Part shown: in pieces, positions 59,644 to 64,000 of the stretch
How the letters are laid out: the number at the start of each line of letters is the position of its first letter
Position numbering within the stretch: position 1 is the stretch's first letter
Source of the DNA: Crambe crambe
Taxonomy: Eukaryota; Porifera; Demospongiae; Poecilosclerida; Crambeidae
Assembly: GCA_963924555.1 (NCBI GenBank)
Contig: OZ004584.1
Location: 620,001-684,000, forward strand
Length of the DNA: 64,000 nt
Direction of reading: 5' to 3'
Translations under genes and position numbers: made by a program
The notes under the pieces: generated by a model
What the model saw: only the letters and a program-made list of their open reading frames with translations
The model's database searches: none
Told to the model about the DNA's origin: nothing

Positions 59644-62600
59644 AGGGGGCAATGGCCCCCCAGATTTTTTTAGACTTATGGTTTTGGCCCCCCCCCCCCC
59701 CCCCCCCCCCCCCCAGATTTCATTCAACTATTTGTCATTGTAGGAGACAATTATACATGACTGCATGTGCAAAGTGAAACATTTTCAACTCTATTGACAA
59801 TTAATGTGCAAACATAAAAATCACTCATAAAGATGTGACGGACAAAATTGAGGTTTACAAAGTAGCAAAAGACTTTGCTGAACTTAATGAACGTAGGAAG
59901 AAATTATTTTGGTATCTATTAGAACTTACTGTTACGTATATAACTTATTTGTGTCGATTGAATTTTGTTTTTTTTTAAATTAAATCATAACTATTGTTGG
60001 GTACGCATGGAGCAATGGGGGTTTGGGGTTTAGGAAGTGGACCATTGAGGGGTGGTTGGGCCAAGACTGCTGTGAGCAGAGAGGCAATGATAGCCAGTAA
60101 ACAAGCCACACTACAATTAACTTAGGTCCAAACATCCCAGCAATTATAAGGATTAGCAGATCTGCAAGATATTATTTACAAAGTGAATCATTATTTCCTG
60201 ACCTGAATTTTTTTTTTAATTTTTTTATTTATTTTTTTTTTGTGGTTATATGTAGTGTAGCTAGCTATAGGGAAAAGTTGTTACTATACTGGTCATCCCC
60301 GCCCAACCTTAGGTATACATGTACATACTCCTCTTGCAATCAGGTGGCCAAAGAGTTGGTCCTGTGAATCTATAGAATTATAAGCTAATTAAGGCAGAGC
60401 CACATTGGGTAGCTTTTCTCATTGATCATTGATAGTGCACGGCTACTGGTCCTCTTGCAATCAGGTGGCCAAAGAGTTGGTCCTGTGAATCTATAGAGTC
60501 ATACCTAAGCTAATTAAGGCAGAGCCACATTGGGTAGCTTTTGATAGTGCAGGGCTACTGGTCAACCCCACCCAACCATGCATCTTTGAGTTATGCAATC
60601 AGGTGGCCAAAGTCAGTGTCAGGAGAATCTAAGTAGGTCACAGTTGGGTAGATTCTCTGTCCAGTGAAAACCCGAAATGCCACTTGGGAAGCTGTATTAC
60701 ATCAATAAAGAAAGATAGATGGTCACAGGTGTACAAGATCATCATAGACTTGTAGCAAGGCTAAGGTTTTTTTTGGTTTTGTGTTAATGAGTATACATTA
60801 GTACCTTATAACCTCTAAAGAAAGGACGCTCATTGAGGACATAGGCCCCCCCCCCCCAGGTAAATTTATGTTCCTCCGCCTATGCTACTTACCTTGCAAG
60901 TGTACCATTTCCTTTGCTATCATTACCTTTATGTCTAACTGGAGGAGCTCGGATTAATAGTAAGTATCTTATATCATGTACATTATTATCAACAGTAGCT
61001 ACCCACACTATATTACACAAGTAAGGAAAAAAACATTTCGTGAAATTGAAAAAAGATGTAGGGATGACCAAGATTGTAGTTGGTAGAATTTGGAGTGGAT
61101 TTACTTGTTGGTTCGCGAGATATGGTCGTCTAAGAATAATAATAATAATAATAATTAGAGAGTGCAGTAGCACTCTCTATGTAGGGTTAGTACGGAATGG
61201 GTGTGGCTTCTCTCATTAGAACAATACAAACTGGACTCTCTGTATCTCTTCTATTCTTGTTACAGGCTCAACTAAACTTCTTACATCTGGAAAATTATGC
61301 AGAAGATGATATGTCCGCTTAAACTCCTCCAGAACAGCGTCGACAATCGGCACCAGCCGCCATCTAAATCTAAATCTAAAATTTTTATGATTCGTTCATC
61401 ATCATCATCATCTTCTTCTTCTTCTTGATGACTGTAACTCCATGATCCTTTCACATACGACAATCAAATTCATATCAACTTATGCAGTTATAATCACACA
61501 ATGTGCTTTTACCATCGTTATCCACACAGTTTTCCTCCAAAATAATTTCATTACAAACGATACTATGTCAGCCATTTTGAACTTAATGACGTCATCTGTC
61601 ACGCGCAAGCGTCTGTCACGATCACATGCATGCAGGGTTTCATCTAGGAATTTCACCTTGGGGGGGGGGGGGGGAAGCTCACCGATCATGTGGCCATAGG
61701 CACAGCGAGGGGAGGGTATGGGAGGGAGATGTGCCCCCTCCCGCATGAAGCGCGATGCCAAAAAAGCTTACTACTCCCAAATTGGTCATTAATTACTTCC
61801 CTTTGGTGACTACATGTAACAACCTGTGGTTACCAAAGGGAGTAGCCTATAAAAATATTTATACTTTGGGGAGGGGGTGGGGCTTCCCCCTTAAATAAAA
61901 CCCTGGAACCCTGTATGAAGTGTAGGGATGACCATTGCTCAAAAAAGTAAGCAAACAAGGGTATAGGGATGAAGGATGGAATTGGGATTCATCTTTGTTC
62001 TGTATATCCAGCCAACAAGCCATATCACCATACATACCCAAAGTGGAATTCCAGTGTGGTACATAGCTATTATTAAATTGCATGAAAGTGTAGACTGCAC
62101 TCTTATAGTGTGCATATATTGGGACAATCTAGTGTACACTGCACACCTATCATAGTAGTGTGCAAAAGTACACTGCACTCTTATAACGTGAGTATAGGTG
62201 TACACTGCACACCTATCATAGTAGTATTCAAAATGAAAGTGTAGACTGCACTCTTATAGCGTGAGTATAGGTGTACACTGCACACCTATTCAAAATGAAA
62301 GTGTACACTGCACTCTTATAGCGTGAGTATAGGTGTACACTGCACACCTATTAAAAAGGAAAGTGTAGACTGCACTCTTATAGCGTGAGTATAGGGACAA
62401 TTCAGTGTATGCTGCACACCTGTAGTGTGCACATATCGGGAAAGTTTAGTGTGCACAGAACACTTCCATTATTAGTATAAACCCATAGGTAGAGCTCGTC
62501 TATCTGGGGGGAGGAGACTGACCTGCCACCCTCCCCTCTTTACTGAGGGGCCTACAAAAGCTTAAGGGCCTGATCTGGCCCTGGCACTGCATCTGAGGGG

Positions 62601-63847
62601 TGCATGGTGGACCCAGCACTGGACATACGTAGGTAGGGGAGTGTTTATTTTGCTGAAACAGGGGTGCATTGGACCACACTCCCCAACCACACAGATAGTT
62701 AGATACCGAGATCAAGGGATCTACGGTCTATTTAGAAACCTGAGAGCCCTGGGCTGTAGCGTCCCGAGTGCAGCTAAGGGCCCAAAGGTTTCTAAACAGA
62801 CTGTAGATCCCATTGGTCGAGGTGTCTAACTTATTTAGACTATAGCTAACTTACCTCAACACACACTAACCATGGTTTTTAAATGCAACAAACATGAATC
62901 AGAGCGCACCTAGAAACAACCGTGGCCACCGCGATGCGCTGCTATAATTGGACCAATTGGAATGACCATCTTTACCGATTCATTCATTGGATTCATCCTA
63001 GGGCAAGTGAATTCTAAGTGTAGTCATATTGACTTTGTATATTTCCCAGTAAAAAAAGAAATTCAATAAAGACTGTAGTTATTACAGGATGCAACAATAT
63101 TTACCTCTTGTCTTCTTTCTTTTGTTCCTCCTGCTGTCCGAAGCCACCATACATGGAGGAGGGTTGGGGCTCAGAACTCCCAAACTTCTCCAGACGTGAA
63201 ATCAGATCCGAAAACACACGCACCAGTTTGGGATAGTCCATCTCGAATACTTGTCGGAGAAATGTGGAGGCTGGGAAGACATATGATTAAAATTCAATGT
63301 ACTGGCTTAGCATTCAAGTCCCACAAATATGTGGATTCCCTGAAATTTCTATATCCAAAAGACAGTATTGCAGTATTAGGGGGAGAACCCTTTTAATCAT
63401 TACAATAGAACCCCCTCCCCAAAATACAAAAACCTCTATAATTATTTAGGACACTTTTTTGAATCCCTTTGCAATACCCTTAATCAGGACACCTCCTTTA
63501 TCAGGATACTTATTACAGGTCCCACATTTACAAGTTTCATTGTATTATTCAAATGAGCATGATATCTAGTCCACTTGCTCACTCGCTCACTCACCTTGTG
63601 CTGCAGCTGAGAATTCTACTCCCAAGTCTTCTGCAACTGTCTCCCAGAAACTGACAAGAAGCTGGTGAGTGCTTTCCTGTGTATATTTGACATGATGCAG
63701 AAGAGGTTTTCCCACCAGATCAGTCTTGCCTTTACAACTATGATACATAATATATATTGTAATACTTACTTCAGATATGTTGTCCAAGAATGATGTCTGC
63801 GTGATGGGGTCTCTTTTCTTGATCAAGACGACATACAGTTGGTAAAC
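48831..63847 (-). CDS. COG5: Conserved oligomeric Golgi complex subunit 5 (5' end outside)
   Basis: Exons on the minus strand are 63770-63847, 63595-63676, 63105-63270, 51842-52009, 51370-51580, 50662-50828, 50229-50366, 49756-49941, 49436-49565, 49122-49201 and 48831-48945 (stop 48831). Conserved COG5 segments are VYQLYVVLIKKRDPITQTSF, FLRQVFEMDYPKLVRVFSDL, SPFEKAFISRSQSRLLDSIN, APCSGFMKEMQSF, HVTLIRPLGEGGKMRVTTDM, AQIELALAPFY and YLFSRAPADMKSPHQ. COG5 is in lobe B of the COG tether for retrograde vesicles at the Golgi. The exon ending at 63105 (KKEDKR) and the next at 52009 (ALYEAALLAALSPFEKAF) are adjacent in the COG5 protein. The roughly 11.1-kb interval between them is thus one intron, and it contains members D to G of the secreted family. 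An intron tract at 51590-51800 is purine-rich. Confidence 0.9.
49590..49705. repeat. (AAAT/AAAC)n simple repeat
   Basis: AAATAAAC-type tetranucleotide repeat in a COG5 intron. Confidence 0.85.
51590..51800. repeat. Long purine tract (GGGGA/GAGGA)n in a COG5 intron
   Basis: About 200 bases are almost pure G and A on the + strand, with an internal repeat GGGGATGAGAGGAGGGGGGA occurring about three times. It can form triplex or G-quadruplex structures by its composition. It lies between the COG5 exons at 51580 and 51842. Confidence 0.9.
52190..52350 (-). pseudogene. Secreted-family N-terminal fragment (member C-like)
   Basis: On the minus strand the order LESAR, Cys-containing segment, LPTPA and leader-like CVFYQCLPVLI parallels the first 60 residues of member C. 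GCAGACTCAAGA and GAGGCACTGATAAAAAACACAC match nucleotides around 48390 and 48525. No continuation is present. It sits at the 5' end of the COG5 11-kb intron. Confidence 0.55.
52530..52775 (-). pseudogene. Secreted-family decayed internal fragment (member D-like)
   Basis: The minus strand shows ACATACAGTCATG-type CGRATGY, PRQHI, AAGQ and the terminal KVRI pieces, with large internal losses compared with member D. Frames do not stay open. It is a relic inside the COG5 intron. Confidence 0.6.
53189..54004 (-). CDS. Secreted Cys-rich family member D
   Basis: An intronless frame from ATG 54004 (MKLLLVFASLLTAILAQP, signal peptide with AQP cleavage site) to 53189, about 271 residues. It has the family core MCPSDMARDTARMD, FPDCGTGTWTQVINFDMRNA, QQCPPPW, ARSCFTTIGGCQGSTF, YSRVCGRATGYAVRTPDGF, IDGDYVDGVSLTYGSPRQHI, YRCPCDN, FVGNNYYCDGDYNGALWDGR, DCTTPCCTFNNPPWFSVTLP, IEARIC and LSVLQVFVQ. 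A TTTATAAA box lies about 105 bases upstream (54107-54114). Members D, E and F share GDYVDGVSL and the IDTFPDCG-like segment, forming a subgroup distinct from A-C and from G. Nested in the COG5 intron on the same strand. Confidence 0.9.
   Translation of the reverse strand: MKLLLVFASLLTAILAQPRLNVPLPVRVDPVTINGTASPRGMCPSDMARDTARMDLRQQARYALIDTFPDCGTGTWTQVINFDMRNASQQCPPPWTETQTPARSCFTTIGGCQGSTFPIMGLTYSRVCGRATGYAVRTPDGFVNGGRGIDGDYVDGVSLTYGSPRQHIFTFGAGHGPQFTLYRCPCDNPNRAQAPLPPDFVGNNYYCDGDYNGALWDGRDCTTPCCTFNNPPWFSVTLPAPTSAGIEARICSDSPGPDETLHLSVLQVFVQ
54107..54114 (-). promoter_or_regulatory. TATA-like box of member D
   Basis: TTTATAAA, about 103-110 bases before the start codon at 54004. Comparable boxes precede E, F and G. 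Confidence 0.5.
54648..54833. mobile_element. Short MITE with AAAGCCCYGTTTACA ends
   Basis: AAAGCCCTGTTTACACAGCA and, inverted, TGCCATGTAAACGGGGCTTT flank an interior rich in ATCCAGATT/AATCCGGAT. It is a near-palindromic, non-autonomous element of about 186 bases. The ends resemble hAT-type MITEs, but the target duplication is unclear. Confidence 0.65.
54975..55811 (-). CDS. Secreted Cys-rich family member E
   Basis: An intronless 278-residue frame from ATG 55811 (MAGVKLLFVIASLLTAIIAQ, signal peptide). Family core: TCPPDAVRESAREN, FPDCGNGSWTQVINFDMRNP, QQCPSNW, ARSCFTQFAGCLGSTF, YNRVCGRAIGYAVNTPDGF, IDGDYVDGVSLTHGSPRQHI, YRCPCDN, FVGDNYFCDGDYNGALWDGR, DCTTDCCTFNSPPWFSVTLP, DIEVRIC, SLLQIFVQ. 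A TATATAGG box lies about 125 bases upstream. The gene sits 1 kb from D and 0.6 kb from F, all in the same direction. Confidence 0.9.
   Translation of the reverse strand: MAGVKLLFVIASLLTAIIAQSPRSPRVNVPLPIFVNPVFINGTTSSRGTCPPDAVRESARENSSRIVEYALIDVFPDCGNGSWTQVINFDMRNPSQQCPSNWVESATPARSCFTQFAGCLGSTFSVLGRRYNRVCGRAIGYAVNTPDGFINGNRGIDGDYVDGVSLTHGSPRQHIWTFSAGHGPQFSLYRCPCDNPNRGEAPLPPDFVGDNYFCDGDYNGALWDGRDCTTDCCTFNSPPWFSVTLPAPTSHDIEVRICSDSPGPDENLHLSLLQIFVQ
55933..55940 (-). promoter_or_regulatory. TATA-like box of member E
   Basis: TATATAGG on the minus strand, about 122-130 bases before the start at 55811. Confidence 0.45.
56388..57206 (-). CDS. Secreted Cys-rich family member F
   Basis: An intronless frame. 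The start at 57206 (MKLLLILASLITAIIAQTRL) gives a clean signal peptide; an upstream in-frame Met at 57233 adds a basic leader (MYFWRKRKR) and is less likely. Core motifs: SCPPDNLRASARVN, FPDCGNGTWTQVINFNMSNP, ARSCFTTSEGCLGSTF, YSRVCGRALGYAVNSPDAF, IDNDYVDGVSLTHGSPRQHI, YRCPCDN, FVGDNYYCDGEYNSALWDGR, ECTTDCCSFNNPPWFSVTLP, IEARIC and LGLLQIFVQ. A TATATAAAAG box is 45-55 bases upstream. Nested in the COG5 intron. Confidence 0.9.
   Translation of the reverse strand: MKLLLILASLITAIIAQTRLSTTRLPIRVNPVGVNGSTSPQGSCPPDNLRASARVNLRQLAQYALVDNFPDCGNGTWTQVINFNMSNPSQQCPSPWVESATPARSCFTTSEGCLGSTFPVAGLTYSRVCGRALGYAVNSPDAFVNGGRGIDNDYVDGVSLTHGSPRQHIWTFGAGHGPQFSLYRCPCDNPNRGQAPLPPSFVGDNYYCDGEYNSALWDGRECTTDCCSFNNPPWFSVTLPAPTSDAIEARICADTPGPDENMHLGLLQIFVQ
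57251..57260 (-). promoter_or_regulatory. TATA box of member F
   Basis: TATATAAAAG on the minus strand, about 45-54 bases before the ATG at 57206, which implies a short 5' UTR. Confidence 0.6.
57678..58472 (-). CDS. Secreted Cys-rich family member G
   Basis: An intronless 264-residue frame from ATG 58472 (MFKKIIILAAVCIFSVTEQF, signal peptide). It is the most divergent intact member in the COG5 intron: ACPARTASDAARRN, VPSCGTGFWRQVAFLNMSDS, QQCPSQW, ERSCASPSCGTSVF, YKRVCGRATGFAITSPDAF, IDGAYLDGVSVTHGSPRQHI, YRCPCDN, FVGNNYFCDGDENQDLWDAM, NCTTNCCTFNNPPWFKVPLP, DIEVRIC, SLLQFYVQ. The Cys spacing is kept. A TATATAAA box lies 64-71 bases upstream. A broken copy of its N-terminus follows at 58850-59068. 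Confidence 0.9.
   Translation of the reverse strand: MFKKIIILAAVCIFSVTEQFSIDTQIIAGNGLRACPARTASDAARRNSSATIRNILQDLSFVPSCGTGFWRQVAFLNMSDSQQQCPSQWALQTTPERSCASPSCGTSVFYSVNGIPYKRVCGRATGFAITSPDAFLGRNNGIDGAYLDGVSVTHGSPRQHIWSFGAGHGLSFGLYRCPCDNPDRGQAPLPPSFVGNNYFCDGDENQDLWDAMNCTTNCCTFNNPPWFKVPLPAPTTDDIEVRICSDQSIGDERVHVSLLQFYVQ
58536..58543 (-). promoter_or_regulatory. TATA box of member G
   Basis: TATATAAA on the minus strand, 64-71 bases before the start codon at 58472. Confidence 0.6.
58850..59068 (-). pseudogene. Secreted-family N-terminal fragment (member G-like)
   Basis: About 220 bases match member G from the start codon region (VFAAVCIFSVTEQF) to the QVTFF segment, with small deletions that change the frame (for example the loss around 58995-59000, where GNGLR should be). 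It ends abruptly, so it is a partial duplicate. Confidence 0.7.
59103..59266. mobile_element. Short MITE with CAATGGACTCCCT ends and TA flanks
   Basis: CAATGGACTCCCTTTGGGG and, inverted, GATTAGAGGGAGTTCACTG, flanked by TA. Mariner/pogo-like size and duplication. A similar element with CAATAGAACCCCCT ends is at 63400-63543. Confidence 0.6.
60030..60105 (-). pseudogene. Secreted-family leader fragment inside a transposon
   Basis: GGAAGTGGACCATTGAGGGG, GCCAAGACTGCTGTGAGCAG and AGAGGCA match the signal-peptide/LNGPLP region of members A, B and C (compare 46490-46545). It lies inside the element at 59585-60884. Confidence 0.65.
60290..60700. repeat. Tandem repeat, about 115 bp, two and a half units
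   Basis: GCAATCAGGTGGCCAAAGAG starts at about 60338, 60457 and 60596, with AAGGCAGAGCCACATTGGGT in the first two units. The third unit is divergent. Confidence 0.8.
61157..61190. repeat. Hairpin-ended dispersed repeat, copy 3
   Basis: AGAGAGTGC, AGTA, GCACTCTCT and then ATGTAGGG. It is directly preceded by an (AAT)n run, which read on the minus strand is a 3' tail after the hairpin. Confidence 0.8.
61633..61905. mobile_element. Possible hAT-like MITE with CAGGGTTT ends
   Basis: CAGGGTTTCATCTAGG at the left and TAAATAAAACCCTG at the right are imperfect inverted repeats, with G-rich segments just inside both ends. No clear target duplication. Confidence 0.4.
62085..62465. repeat. Tandem/dispersed GAAAGTGTAGACTGCACTC repeat
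   Basis: Four to five units combine GAAAGTGTAGACTGCACTCT, TATAGCGTGAGTATAGG and TGTACACTGCACACCTAT, related to the element at 46808-47084. It is noncoding and within the COG5 intron. Confidence 0.8.
63400..63543. mobile_element. Short MITE in a COG5 intron
   Basis: CAATAGAACCCCCTCCCC at the left and AAGTTTCATTG at the right, with TA on both sides and internal TCAGGACACCTCC motifs. Mariner/pogo-like by its ends. Confidence 0.45.
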
Positions 63848-63954
63848 CTGTAAACCAAGAGAGAGAGCTTGCAAGTACAGAGTTAGGAGGTATTTGGGCA
63901 AAGCCCCTCTAATTAACTGCTTGATTAAAAGAGATTTGAAATGCTGTAGACCAC

Positions 63955-63956
63955 AC

Positions 63957-64000
<44 letters not shown>
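63955..64000. repeat. (CA)n microsatellite at window end
   Basis: A CA run of over 20 units reaches the window end, upstream of the last visible COG5 exon. Confidence 0.95.

Larger units (their letters stand above)
59585..60884. mobile_element. Non-autonomous DNA element with CATAGGCRGAGGAAC ends
   Basis: CATAGGCAGAGGAAC (59585-59599) and GTTCCTCCGCCTATG (60870-60884) are inverted (14 of 15 match), with CTACT directly repeated outside both ends. Inside are a poly-G run (59605-59641), a poly-C run (about 59685-59714), a tandem repeat (60290-60700) and, at 60030-60105, a fragment of a secreted-family gene. No transposase was seen. The superfamily is unknown. Confidence 0.6.

Overview
The window looks like nuclear DNA of a demosponge, most like Amphimedon. 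This is inferred from AT-rich, intron-rich genes, many TAGCTAGC runs, small introns, sponge-style receptor tyrosine kinases (RTKs), and dense DNA-transposon debris. I saw no bacterial operons, rRNA, tRNA or CRISPR.

Layout: 110-1897 (+) is the 3' half of an RTK. 2725-5050 (-) holds two tandem death-domain exons and a decayed copy of a Cys-rich/fibronectin III receptor ectodomain. 5277-7786 (+) is a truncated DBF4-like gene with a MITE in an intron. 8039-9231 (-) is a mucin-like protein with a GPI-type tail. 10723-11631 (-) is a Reeler-domain gene. 12393-13180 (-) is a pseudogene of a secreted family. 14405-15523 (-) is a secreted/Ig-like gene model. 16430-25480 (-) is a nearly complete EGF-repeat RTK. 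25600-26340 is a broken Gypsy gag fossil. 26760-27506 (-) is a truncated secreted-family gene. 28511-29866 (-) is a Cys-rich/Fn3 receptor N-terminus, and 30223-35480 (-) is a scrambled RTK. 37770-39657 (+) is a fuller DBF4-like gene. 40503-41453 (+) is a gene built from tandem 33-nt microexons. 42113-44796 is a decayed Polinton-like element with 6-bp target duplications and a nested MITE. 45741-48551 (-) has two secreted-family genes. 48831-63847 (-) is COG5. One COG5 intron of about 11 kb (52010-63104) contains four intact secreted-family genes on the same strand, several broken copies, and transposon debris.

Two themes stand out. The first is an expanding family of intronless secreted Cys-rich proteins: seven open copies (one with a shortened C-terminus), one near-complete pseudogene and several fragments. 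Four copies have their own TATA-like boxes and sit inside COG5. The second is receptor turnover: RTK ectodomain, first-exon and kinase pieces are duplicated, inverted and turned into minisatellites. COG5 is Golgi trafficking machinery and the DBF4-like genes are Cdc7-kinase regulators. These housekeeping genes are interleaved with fast-evolving surface and secreted genes. Exon limits come from reading splice sites by eye; no search or alignment was run.
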